NCBI RefSeq assembly: GCF_009649845.1
Contig: NZ_WJIE01000004.1
Coordinates: 1 to 64,000, forward strand
Source: Polyangium spumosum
GTDB lineage: Bacteria; Myxococcota_A; Polyangia; Polyangiales; Polyangiaceae
Reading direction: 5' to 3'
DNA length: 64,000 bases
Shown: positions 18,401 through 26,028 of the stretch, in pieces
How positions within the stretch are numbered: position 1 is the stretch's first letter
How the letters are laid out: each line of letters begins with the position of its first letter
Position numbers and translations under genes: made by a program
Notes under the pieces: generated by a model
The model's database searches: none
What the model was told of the DNA's origin: nothing
What the model saw: the letters and a program-made list of their open reading frames with translations, nothing else

Positions 18401-19824
18401 GGGTTCGGCGTGCGGAAGTGCAGGCTCGCCGGGATCTCGTGGTGGCGCAGGCTGAGCGCGACCTTGAGGAGACCGGCTATGCCTGCGGCGGCCTCGGCGT
18501 GGCCGATGTTGCTCTTGACCGAGCCGATACGCAGGGGGCGCCCCGGAGGGCGGCCTTGCCCGTAGACGGCTCCGAGGGCGGATGCCTCGATGGGATCTCC
18601 GAGCTTCGTCCCGGTGCCGTGCGCCTCCACGTAGTCCACGGAGGCCGGGTCGACGCCGGCCCTTTGGCAGGCCATGACGAGCAGCGAGCGCTGGGCGCGA
18701 GGGCTCGGCGCGGTGAGCCCATTGCTGCGCCCGTCGTTGTTGGTCGCGCTGCCGCGGAGGACACAATGAATGGGGTTGCCGTCCGCGATCGCCCGCGACA
18801 GGGGCTTGAGCACCACGAGGCCGGCGCCCTCGGCGCGGGCGTAACCGTCGCCCCCCGCGTCGAAGGGGCGGCAGCGCCCGCCCGGGCTCGTGGCGCCGAA
18901 CTTCGCCATCTGGACCAGGCTATCGGGCGCGAGGATGAGGTTGACCCCTCCAGCGAGCGCCAGCGTGGACTCGCCGCTGCGCAGGCTCTCGCACGCGAGG
19001 TGTACGGCCACCAGCGAGGCCGAGCAGGCCGTGTCGATGGCCATGCTGGGCCCCTCGAGCCCGAGCGTGTATGAGATGCGGTTGGCGATGAGGCTATGGT
19101 GCACGCCCGTCACGGTGTGCGGGGCGATGGCCTGAAGCCCCAGGCGGCCAAGGAGCAGGGCGAAGTCGCTCCAGATGGCGCCGAGGAAGACGCCCGTGGC
19201 CGAACCGGAGAGCGAAAGCGGAGGGATCCCAGCGTCCTCGAGCGCCTCCCAGGAGAGCTCCAGCATGATGCGCTGCTGCGGATCCATGTGGAGCGCCTCG
19301 CGCGGGGAGATGCCCCAAAAATGCGCATCGAAGCTCGAGACGTCGCGCAGGAAGCCGCCCTGGCGCATGGGAATGGTGCCGGGTATGGCGCGATCGGGCG
19401 CGTAGAGCGCGTCCACGTCGAAGCGATCGCGGGGGATGTCCGTTATCGCGTCCGTGCCCGAGCGCAGGAGCTCCCAGAAGGCTGCCGGCGAGTCTGCTCC
19501 GGGGAATCGACAGGCGATCCCGACGACGGCGATGGGCTCGTAGGCGACGACCCGAGGCGCCTCCAGGGCGGCGGGGCGCGCTGCGCCGGCGAGGTGGGCG
19601 GCGAGATCGGCGATGCTGGGGAACTCCCACAGCAGCGTGAGTGGCACCGGGCGTTCGAGCCACGTAGAGAGGCGGCTGGCGAGCGCTCCGGCTGTCAGAG
19701 AGTCCAGGCCCAGGCGGCGGAAGCTACTGTTTACATGGACCCGTTCGGATGGGATCTCCAGCAATTCGGCGACCGCTACGACCAGCCACCGAACAATGCT
19801 CTGCTGCGGAATGGCGCAAGCCAC
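15487..19824 (-). CDS. type I polyketide synthase, ACP-KS-AT-AT-ACP
   Basis: A 1445-aa PKS with a GTG start preceded by GGGAG. The order is ACP1 (Ser42 in LGLDSL), KS (Cys267 in DTACSAS, His402, His442), AT1 (Ser636 in GHSLGE, His738), AT2 (Ser1053 in GHSMGE, His1157) and ACP2 (Ser1383 in LGLDSI). A KS-AT linker of the usual kind precedes AT2 (about 880-960), while only about 25 residues separate KS from AT1, so AT1 looks inserted. AT1 has GHGSQ instead of GQGSQ. Both ATs have atypical substrate motifs (FPSH, FPMSH), so I do not predict the extender. With no KR, DH or ER, a beta-keto unit should be passed to the glycine module. Confidence 0.93.
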   Translation of the reverse strand: MACAIPQQSIVRWLVVAVAELLEIPSERVHVNSSFRRLGLDSLTAGALASRLSTWLERPVPLTLLWEFPSIADLAAHLAGAARPAALEAPRVVAYEPIAVVGIACRFPGADSPAAFWELLRSGTDAITDIPRDRFDVDALYAPDRAIPGTIPMRQGGFLRDVSSFDAHFWGISPREALHMDPQQRIMLELSWEALEDAGIPPLSLSGSATGVFLGAIWSDFALLLGRLGLQAIAPHTVTGVHHSLIANRISYTLGLEGPSMAIDTACSASLVAVHLACESLRSGESTLALAGGVNLILAPDSLVQMAKFGATSPGGRCRPFDAGGDGYARAEGAGLVVLKPLSRAIADGNPIHCVLRGSATNNDGRSNGLTAPSPRAQRSLLVMACQRAGVDPASVDYVEAHGTGTKLGDPIEASALGAVYGQGRPPGRPLRIGSVKSNIGHAEAAAGIAGLLKVALSLRHHEIPASLHFRTPNPQIDFASLGLEVQARPSPWPEREGPARAGVSSFGFGGTNAHVVLEEWQASATQTRPFVAPNPLSQAPRQPVFYFAGHGSQWLGMGRELLVASPLFRARLSACDRAIQAEVGWSLFDELLAPPERSRLNEPDVVQPSIFAVQVALAELWRSWGVVPRAVLGHSLGEVAAAHVAGALSLGDAVRLVCLRGQLTRRLAGQGGLLLVERSRHEVAAAIGDRAGVTLAVFNGPTSTALSGERAALERVASEQRAAGARCAFVDIGFPSHSPLVEPILAELLEGLSGISPQPTRTPLLSTVTGRFMEGRDLDARYWVRNLREPVDFAGAVDLLTQRGEDLFLEVGPKPALARFVEQCLAHAGRPGRVVASLHRRASEWEALFEAAATLREQGVPVRPHLRDVPGAEAPELPRVLPVSAHTPEALRARVAGLLSRLEAPPDLDLDDLCYTAACGRSHLGHRVAVVGSTRAGLREQLAAALSRPLGAHLSPTEPPRLAFVFPGQGGQWEGMGRELLEQEPTFRHALLACDAALAPYLGESIAAWLSEGRAIEDRADVAQPALFAFQVALCRLWESLGVRAAAVVGHSMGEVAAAHVAGALSLEDAARVICARSRHLRSLHGQGTMAIVESSPDELAAALARWSGRASVAARNGPRSFALAGEREAVEALVAEVQAKGAFARVMGPEFPMSHCPQVEPVQGALASDVAGITPRRAALPLYSTTTGLVAEGPELDTRHWVQNVREPVRFHEQVCALLRDGIRLLLEVGPHPLLGHACEQTIAEEGASAVVLHSLRRGEGRRHLYEALAQLYTCGVEVDWHVVQRRGGRILSLPVYPWQRQRYWPEGLGGATLPEPQVSAAPAPELPELSRLEQALRDTHGAPDPALVEQILRLRAAAILQLPTSMLLPESSLKRLGLDSIMAMQLNNRLRALLQVEVPVSLLLEDRGLRALAQGLCAHVREARKPLIDAEALASRLEEGSL

Positions 19825-19890
19825 GCCCTCACTCTCCCGCTGGACGAAAGAAGCAACCGGCGCCAGGTTAGCATGGTCGAAATTTATGTG

Positions 19891-19900
19891 CTACCGGTAG
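19891..19900. promoter_or_regulatory. palindrome in the PKS/amine-oxidase divergent region
   Basis: A perfect 10-bp palindrome, CTACCGGTAG, lies in the AT-richest stretch (about 19866-19910) of the 261-bp gap between the divergent PKS and amine oxidase genes. The position, 67 bp ahead of the PKS start, is suitable for an operator controlling one or both genes. No dedicated regulator gene is adjacent. Confidence 0.3.
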
Positions 19901-20085
19901 TTTTGTTGCCCGAAACACGGTGTGAGCCGCCGCGGGCGACGAGGATGCTCTCGGCCTTCTCGGGGGCCCGTGCGGCTGAGAAAGCGCCACGTCCACCGCC
20001 CTGTTCCTGGGGCCTCCACGCGGCCGCTCGCAAGCCGGTGACATGGCCGCGCTCGTGCGCCAGCTATGCCGCTGGGAGGGCGCTC

Positions 20086-21723
20086 ATGGCACGGACACCA
20101 CTCTTGCGATTGCTGGAGAAGCTGGCCTCGGAGCACCATGCGGCGCGCCGGCGAGGGCTCAGCACCGCCGCGCTGCGCGAGGAGCGCGCGGCCACTCGCG
20201 AACGGGACGCCCGCCGCGGGATTTCCCTCGCTCGCCGCCGTTTCCTCGGCGCCGCGGGCGCGGGGGCCTTGACCCTCGTGTTCCCGCGCGTGCTCCGCGC
20301 CGCGGCCAACCCGACCATCGCCATCGTCGGCGCCGGTATCGCCGGCCTGACCTGCGCCCTCGCGCTGCGCGATCGTGGCCTCTCGGCCACGGTGTACGAG
20401 GCCTCCGGCCGCATGGGCGGGCGCATGTTCTCCAACACCACCTCCTGGGACGCGGGTCAAGTCAGCGAGTGGTGCGGTGAGCTCATCGATAGCAACAACC
20501 GCACCCTGTTCGCCCTCGCCCGTCGATTTGGCCTGACCATGGACAGCCTGGAAGGTGAAAAACCGTCCGGCCTGGTGAATACGTATTTCTTCGACGGCCG
20601 CTACTACCCCGTCGCCGAGGCCGAGCGCGATTTTGCGCGTGTTTACCCCGCCCTCCTTTCGGATCTGCTCGCCGCGGGCGAGACCACCACCCACGACCGC
20701 GCGACACCTGCGGGGCGCGCGCTCGATCGAATGAGCGTGTTCGACTGGATCGCCTCGCGGGTCCCGGGCGGGCACGCCTCGCCGCTCGGGCAGCTCCTCG
20801 ACGTGGCCTACGTCATCGAGTGGGGCGCCGATTCGCGGGATCAGTCCGCCCTGAACCTCGTCTACCTGCTCGGCAATCAGCCCGACCCCGACCATTTCTC
20901 CGTGTTCGGCGCGTCCGACGAGGCGCATCACATCAAGGGCGGCAACCAGCAGATCCCCATCGCCATCGCCAGGGCGCTCGGACCGCACGCCGTCAAGCGC
21001 GGGCACCGGCTCGTCCGCCTGCGCGAGAGCCCGGCGGGGAGGCAAATCCTCACCTTTCAGCGAGGGCCGGGCGTGATCGACGTCGTGGCCGACTGGGTCG
21101 TGCTCGCCGTCCCGTTCGCCGTCTTGCGCACCATCGACCTGAGGGGCGCCGGCTTCGACGCGCGCAAGCGCCTCGCGATCGAGCAGCTCGGCCGGGGTCA
21201 CAACGGCAAGCTTCACCTCCAGTTTTCGCGCCGATACTGGCGCGACGAGGGCCCCTGGCCCGGCAGGAGTGATGGATCCACGTATGCCGATACCGGCTAC
21301 CAGAATACGTGGGAGGTCAGCCGCGCCCAGCCGGGCGAGCCCGGGCTCCTCGTCCTGTATACCGGCGGGGCCGTGACGGACGCGATGTCCACGCGGAGGC
21401 CTTTCGCCACCATCAAGGACGCGGGTGTCCTCGCGGACGCGCGCGCGGGGCTCGGCAGGCTGGAGAGGGTTTTGCCAGGAGGCACCAAGAACTGGAACGG
21501 GAGAGCGACGCAATCGATGCCGCACGCGAGCCCGCTCTACGAGGCGTCGTATTCTTTTTATCGTGTGGGCCAGCGGGTCCTGTTCGGCGGCCACGAGGCG
21601 GCTCGCCAGGGCAGGGTGCTCTTCTGCGGCGAGCATACGTCGCTCGATTTCCAGGGGCACATGGAGGGCGCCGCCTCCCAGGGCGCACGCGCGGCGGAGG
21701 AGCTCGCGCGGCTCATCGTGTAG
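20086..21723 (+). CDS. Tat-exported FAD-dependent amine oxidase
   Basis: A 545-aa flavin amine oxidase; such enzymes oxidise amines or amino acids to imines with release of H2O2. ATG 20086 has GGGAGGG 6 bp upstream. A long N-region is followed by a twin-arginine motif RRRFLGAAGAGALTL (about residues 50-65), so export is predicted. The FAD-binding Rossmann motif is IVGAGIAGLTCALALRDRG, with EASGRMGGRM after it. A KGGNQQIP block and the C-terminal GEHTSLDFQGHMEGA flavin-contact segment are typical of amine and L-amino-acid oxidases. It is divergent from the PKS and may tailor its product or act independently; substrate not predicted. Confidence 0.85.
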   Translation: MARTPLLRLLEKLASEHHAARRRGLSTAALREERAATRERDARRGISLARRRFLGAAGAGALTLVFPRVLRAAANPTIAIVGAGIAGLTCALALRDRGLSATVYEASGRMGGRMFSNTTSWDAGQVSEWCGELIDSNNRTLFALARRFGLTMDSLEGEKPSGLVNTYFFDGRYYPVAEAERDFARVYPALLSDLLAAGETTTHDRATPAGRALDRMSVFDWIASRVPGGHASPLGQLLDVAYVIEWGADSRDQSALNLVYLLGNQPDPDHFSVFGASDEAHHIKGGNQQIPIAIARALGPHAVKRGHRLVRLRESPAGRQILTFQRGPGVIDVVADWVVLAVPFAVLRTIDLRGAGFDARKRLAIEQLGRGHNGKLHLQFSRRYWRDEGPWPGRSDGSTYADTGYQNTWEVSRAQPGEPGLLVLYTGGAVTDAMSTRRPFATIKDAGVLADARAGLGRLERVLPGGTKNWNGRATQSMPHASPLYEASYSFYRVGQRVLFGGHEAARQGRVLFCGEHTSLDFQGHMEGAASQGARAAEELARLIV

Positions 21724-21758
21724 CGGATGAATCCATACGCACGACGGCCGGCGCCACC

Positions 21759-22502
21759 TCACATGGCCAACATGCTCGCGAACGTCCGTTCGAGCGCCTT
21801 GGGATCACGCTGCCACGTCGCGAAGAGGTCGCGTGCGTTGGGATCGGGTAGAATCTCGTCGAGCCCCTGCTCGACGCCTTCGACGATGCCCCGCGCCACG
21901 ACCTCCGGGCTCGTCTTCGGTATCTCGAACGAGCGGATCATATCCGTGTCGATCGCGCCTGGCAGGGCGGCGTGGACACGGATGTTCTTTTTCGCGACCT
22001 CCGCGCGGAGGGCCTGCGTCATCGACCAGGCCGCGGCCTTCGCGGCGGAATAGGCGCCGATCCCCGGCATGTTCGCGAGCGATACGATCGACAGCACGTT
22101 CACGACCGCCGCGCCGCCCGACGCGCCCGCCCGCTCCAGCGCTGGCAGGAAGGCCTTCGTCGCCGCGAGCGTGCCGAAGAAATTCGTCGCGAACTCCGCC
22201 GCGACCCCATCCGCGCTGCTCCCCGTGATGCTCGACGAGACGAGCACACCCGCATTGTTGATCAGCACCGTGACATCGGACGCGATGGCCGCCGCGGCGG
22301 CGACCGAGCTCGGGTCCGTGATGTCGAGCGGGAGCGGCACCACGCGGTCGCGCGCCTCCGCGACGAGCGGCTCGAGCTGCACGGGATTTCGCGCCGCGGC
22401 GTAGACACGACGCGCGCCCGCCTCGAGGACCACGCGCAAAAGCGCGCGCCCGAGCCCGCGGTTCGATCCGGTCACCAGCACGATTGCATCTTTCATCTTC
22501 AT
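21759..22502 (-). CDS. short-chain dehydrogenase/reductase
   Basis: A 247-aa classical SDR. ATG 22502 was chosen because GAGGTG lies 5 bp upstream and the Rossmann motif then begins at residue 11 (TGSNRGLG); the longer frame adds 33 unlike residues. Active-site residues are Ser139, Tyr151 and Lys155 in YSAAK, with the NNAG structural motif near 82-85. An NAD(P)H-dependent oxidoreductase of unknown substrate. It is divergent from a LysR gene with a dyad operator in between, so the LysR protein probably controls it. Confidence 0.88.
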   Translation of the reverse strand: MKMKDAIVLVTGSNRGLGRALLRVVLEAGARRVYAAARNPVQLEPLVAEARDRVVPLPLDITDPSSVAAAAAIASDVTVLINNAGVLVSSSITGSSADGVAAEFATNFFGTLAATKAFLPALERAGASGGAAVVNVLSIVSLANMPGIGAYSAAKAAAWSMTQALRAEVAKKNIRVHAALPGAIDTDMIRSFEIPKTSPEVVARGIVEGVEQGLDEILPDPNARDLFATWQRDPKALERTFASMLAM

Positions 22503-22571
22503 GGCGTCACCTCGAGCGCCACTCTGCGCTGGATACGCGCCTCGGAGTAGGCTTCGGGGGCGAAAGTCATT

Positions 22572-22588
22572 CTTGCGCGTGGCGCAAG
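22572..22588. promoter_or_regulatory. probable LysR operator (T-N11-A dyad)
   Basis: A perfect inverted repeat, CTTGCGC-GTG-GCGCAAG, in the gap between the divergent SDR and LysR genes. It contains the T-N11-A spacing (T22574 to A22586) that LysR-type regulators recognise. Confidence 0.6.
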
Positions 22589-22607
22589 AGTCGTGCAGCA
22601 TGGCGCC

Positions 22608-23525
22608 GTGGACCTATTGGCTTGCATGACGACCTTCGTGCGCGTCATCGACGGCGGGAGCCTCTCTGCGGCTGCGCGCGCGCAGCGGCTCTCGTTGCCC
22701 GCCGTCAGCCGGCAGCTCCGCGCGCTCGAGGCGGAGCTCGGGGCCGCGCTCCTCGTCCGGTCGACGCGTCGCCTGCGCGTGACCGACGCCGGGCAGCGCT
22801 GGTACGAGCACTGCGTCCGCGTCCTCCGCGACATCGACGACGGACGCGAGGCGGTCCGGAGCACGCAGAGCGCTCGTGGCACGCTCGTCGTCAGCACGTC
22901 GCTCACGTACGGGGCGCTCGTCGTCATCCCGCGGCTCCGGAGGCTCGCGGAGGAGCACCCGCAGCTCGTCGTGGACCTGCGCCTCGAGGACCAGCTCGTC
23001 GACCTCGTCGGCGAGGGCGTCGACGTCGCCGTGCGCGCTGGATCGCCGCCGCCCGATAGCACCGCGTACATCGCGCAGCCGCTCGCCACCATGGCCCGCG
23101 TCCTCGTCGCCGCGCCGAAGTGGCTGCGCAAGAACGGGACGCCGCGCACGCCCCTCGAGCTCGCGCGCTTCGATCACCTCGTCCAGGTGACGCCGGCCGG
23201 CTCCGTCGTGCGCTGGAGGCTCTTGCGCGAGCGCGAGGAGGAGACCCCCGACGTGCGTGCTCGTATTCGTTCGAACGCGCCCCTCGCGCTGCGCGACCTC
23301 GCGCTCGACGGGGCGGGGATCGCGTACCTACCGGATTGGCTCGTCGAGACGGAGATCGCGCAAGGGCGGCTCCGGCGCGTGCTGCCGGAGTGGTCGTCGC
23401 CGCCGATCACCGCCTACGCGATCTACCGCGCCGAGCTCCGCGGTGCGCCACGGGTGCAGGCATTCGTGAACGCGCTGGCCCGGGATGGCGCGCCCCGCGC
23501 GACGAAAATCGAAAGCCGATCGTGA
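22608..23525 (+). CDS. LysR-family transcriptional regulator
   Basis: A 305-aa regulator. GTG 22608 gives the family-typical start MDLLACMTTFVRV; an earlier GTG at 22593 is possible. The winged helix-turn-helix (about 1-60) contains GGSLSAAARAQRLSLPAVSRQLRALEAEL-type spacing, followed by the periplasmic-binding-protein-like effector domain. Divergent from the SDR gene, with a T-N11-A dyad 20 bp ahead of this start, the usual arrangement for autoregulation and control of the neighbour. The downstream flavoprotein on the same strand may also be a target. Confidence 0.9.
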   Translation: MDLLACMTTFVRVIDGGSLSAAARAQRLSLPAVSRQLRALEAELGAALLVRSTRRLRVTDAGQRWYEHCVRVLRDIDDGREAVRSTQSARGTLVVSTSLTYGALVVIPRLRRLAEEHPQLVVDLRLEDQLVDLVGEGVDVAVRAGSPPPDSTAYIAQPLATMARVLVAAPKWLRKNGTPRTPLELARFDHLVQVTPAGSVVRWRLLREREEETPDVRARIRSNAPLALRDLALDGAGIAYLPDWLVETEIAQGRLRRVLPEWSSPPITAYAIYRAELRGAPRVQAFVNALARDGAPRATKIESRS

Positions 23526-23613
23526 GCACGTTTTCGAGAATGCCTTTCGGCTGTCATGGCGGCGCGCTTCCCCTATACTGTCCCGCCACCTCTCCCTTCA
23601 GGAGCGATCGACC

Positions 23614-25071
23614 ATGACCCAGCCCCAGAACCGCAGAGCTTTCCTTGCCGGCTTCACCGCCGCCTCCGTCATCCTCGCCTTCAGCCCCTCTGCGCGCGCC
23701 TGGCTGTCCGAGCCAGAGGCCGCTGCCGACGCCGTCCCCCTCCCGCCCCTCGACGGACAGCTCCTTTTTGCTCCCGACGATCTCGGCGCTGCCGCGGACG
23801 ATTTCGGCCACATCCTCCACCACACCCCGTTCGCCGTCCTCCTCCCCGGCTCGATCGCCGACATCCGCCGGATCGTCCGCTTCGCCCACGCCCACCGGAT
23901 CCCGATCGGCGGGATGAGCATGATCGGCAATACCCATAGCGTCTATGGCCAATCCCAGGTCGAGGCTGGCATCGTGATCAACATGGCCTCCCTCGCCGCC
24001 ATTCACGAGATCGACGAAGATTGCGCCCTCGTGGATGCCGGCGTCCGCTGGGTCGACCTGCTCGCCGCCACGACGCCGCTCGGCAAGAGCCCTCCTGCGC
24101 TCACCGATCACATCGACCTCAGCATCGGCGGCACCCTCTCCGTCGGCGGCATCGGCGGCCAGGCCTTCCGCCACGGCATGCTCGTCGACAACGTCCTCGA
24201 GCTCGAGGTCGTCACGGCGCAGGGACGGCTCGTCGCATGCTCTCCCACCCGCCACCCCGCGCTCTTCCACGCTGCCCTCGGGGGGATTGGCCAGTTCGGC
24301 ATCATCACCCGCGCCCGCGTCCGCCTCGTCGACGTCCCCGGCATGGTTCGCCGTTATACGGCCTTGTACTCCGCCCTCGTCGACATGATGGCCGACCAGG
24401 AGATGCTCATGGACGACGGCCGCTTCGACTACGTCGAAGGTTTTGCGCTCCCCGCCGAGGGTGGTGGGTGGATGTATCAAATCGAGGCCGCAAAATATTA
24501 CGCCCCCGGACAGCCCCCGGACGACGCCGCGCTCACGGGCGACCTCGGCTTCGCGCCCTCCACCCTCACGGCGGAAGACCTCACCCATTTCGATTTCGCG
24601 AACCGCATTGCCCCCCTCGTCGCGTTCCTGAAGTCCATCGGCGCCTGGGAGCTACCTCACCCCTGGATCGACACGTTCGTCCCTGGCTCCCAGGCGGCCT
24701 CCTTCATTCAATCCGTCCTCGACCAGACGACGGCCGACGACATGGGCGGCGGGCCCATCCTCATTTACCCGTTCAAGCGCGCCGCCGTCACCGCTCCCTT
24801 CGTCGCCCTCCCCGACGAGCCCACGGTGTATCTCTTCTCCCTGCTCCGCACCGCGCCTCCTCCCGCCGTCCCCGATCTCCTCGCCAAGAACCGCGCCATC
24901 TATGAGACCCTCCGCGATCTCGGCGGCAAGCGTTATGTCGCGAGCGGCGTCCCCTTCACCTCCGCCGACTGGCAGGATCACTTCGGCGCCGCGTGGCCGG
25001 CGTTCGTCCACTTGAAGCACCGCTTCGACCCTCGCCGCGTCCTCACGCCCGGCCCTGCCATCTTCGACTGA
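23614..25071 (+). CDS. Tat-exported FAD-linked oxidase, cytokinin-dehydrogenase-like
   Basis: A 485-aa flavoprotein. ATG 23614 has AGGAG 9 bp upstream and begins a Tat signal (NRRAFLAG, hydrophobic core, SARA). A PCMH-type FAD-binding domain (about 60-230) includes PIGGMSMIGNTHSVYGQ, equivalent to the GHS motif in which His (here H108) carries covalent FAD. The C-terminal half, ending FDPRRVLTPGPAIF, matches the cytokinin-dehydrogenase-type substrate domain. Plant and bacterial relatives oxidise cytokinins or other alcohols and amines; the substrate here is unknown. It lies 88 bp after the LysR gene. Confidence 0.8.
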   Translation: MTQPQNRRAFLAGFTAASVILAFSPSARAWLSEPEAAADAVPLPPLDGQLLFAPDDLGAAADDFGHILHHTPFAVLLPGSIADIRRIVRFAHAHRIPIGGMSMIGNTHSVYGQSQVEAGIVINMASLAAIHEIDEDCALVDAGVRWVDLLAATTPLGKSPPALTDHIDLSIGGTLSVGGIGGQAFRHGMLVDNVLELEVVTAQGRLVACSPTRHPALFHAALGGIGQFGIITRARVRLVDVPGMVRRYTALYSALVDMMADQEMLMDDGRFDYVEGFALPAEGGGWMYQIEAAKYYAPGQPPDDAALTGDLGFAPSTLTAEDLTHFDFANRIAPLVAFLKSIGAWELPHPWIDTFVPGSQAASFIQSVLDQTTADDMGGGPILIYPFKRAAVTAPFVALPDEPTVYLFSLLRTAPPPAVPDLLAKNRAIYETLRDLGGKRYVASGVPFTSADWQDHFGAAWPAFVHLKHRFDPRRVLTPGPAIFD

Positions 25072-25098
25072 GATCGCGCGAGCGAGGGCCGAGGCGTC

Positions 25099-25257
25099 TC
25101 ACGGCCCGCCCCCGATGATGGCCTCCGGGGCCTCGTCCTCCGCGCCTCCGGGCGCGGCGGGCGCGCCGCTCCCGGGCCTCTGGGAGAAGAAAACGCCCGC
25201 GCCGATCAGGCACAACACCACCGCGATCACCGCGAATATCTCGAGGACCTTCTTCAT
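25099..25257 (-). CDS. small single-TM protein
   Basis: A 52-aa protein beginning MKKVLEIFAVIAVVLCLIGA, one membrane segment, then a Gly/Ala/Pro/Glu-rich tail. GGAG lies immediately upstream of the ATG with short spacing. It converges on the flavoprotein gene. The good signal-anchor pattern argues that it is real, but no family was recognised. Confidence 0.45.
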   Translation of the reverse strand: MKKVLEIFAVIAVVLCLIGAGVFFSQRPGSGAPAAPGGAEDEAPEAIIGGGP

Positions 25258-25458
25258 TCTCCAGCACTGCGGCGTCGCACCGCGACGCCGCAGCCTCCTC
25301 ACCGGGATGGGGGATGGATCGACGAGCGCGCGCACCGAGGCCTTCCACGGCGGAGCCATCCGCCTGCGGCTCGAATGCGCGGCTCATCGAACGAGCGCGG
25401 CGTAGATTGCCCGCCGAAGGCCCCCTCGTCCAGAAGAAAGGTCCCGCATTACGGACAT

Positions 25459-25556
25459 TGTCTGTCCGATCCCCCGCGCGGCGGGTTCAGGGGCTCGACG
25501 CCGCGGCGACCCCGAACACGCGGCCGGGGTCCAGTATCCCTCCACGGCGCCGCACG
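25459..25556 (+). repeat. 98-bp direct repeat, left copy
   Basis: This 98-bp sequence recurs in the same orientation at 30915-31012 with only a few substitutions and compensating one-base indels. It is strongly GC-rich, with internal dyads (GGGG...CGCCGCGGCG...CCCC at 25490-25513). Similarity stops abruptly on both sides. The surrounding 25258-26028 gap holds no other gene I can support; its right end (25915-26010) is markedly AT-rich and probably carries the Nudix-gene promoter. Confidence 0.85.
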
Positions 25557-26028
25557 GCGACCCCGCCGGCCAGGCTCCCAGCGCGCGTCGTGCTGGAGCG
25601 TCCGCGCTGCGCGCCGCTCCCTTTCGATGAGGAGGCCCTGGCGCGGCAACTCGCAGGGAGTTCACCGAGGACAGCGTCGCGGCTTCGCTCGCGGCCCCCC
25701 GCGTCCAGGTGATCTTGGGGCTCTGCCCGAAGCGAGACGCTCGCTTTTTGGCGCGTCGGTTGCACCCCGGCCTGACCGTGAGGCGCCCGGCGCGCCCGTG
25801 TCAATCATGCGCGTCATATTTCCCGAGGTGGGCGGTGCCGGTGGAGAACCAGCGCCGACGGGCGGCCGCAAGGGCCATCTGCCCCTTTGGCTCAACCGGC
25901 CATCCATTGACGTATCATGCCGGCCTCACCAAATAAACGCTAGTTCATTACAAACATTGTTCGCGCGTGAAATATACGATTCAATCAATCGAGGCAATGT
26001 GCCTCCGGCGCAGAAGGAGTCGATGACC

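Noticed and set aside
11193..19824. Complete multi-module megasynthase cluster
   Set aside because: Only one PKS and one NRPS protein are present; no further modules, transporters or resistance genes were found on either side.
19891..21762. Long minus-strand frame over the amine oxidase
   Set aside because: Antisense shadow; the plus-strand frame has the FAD motif, Tat signal and ribosome binding site.
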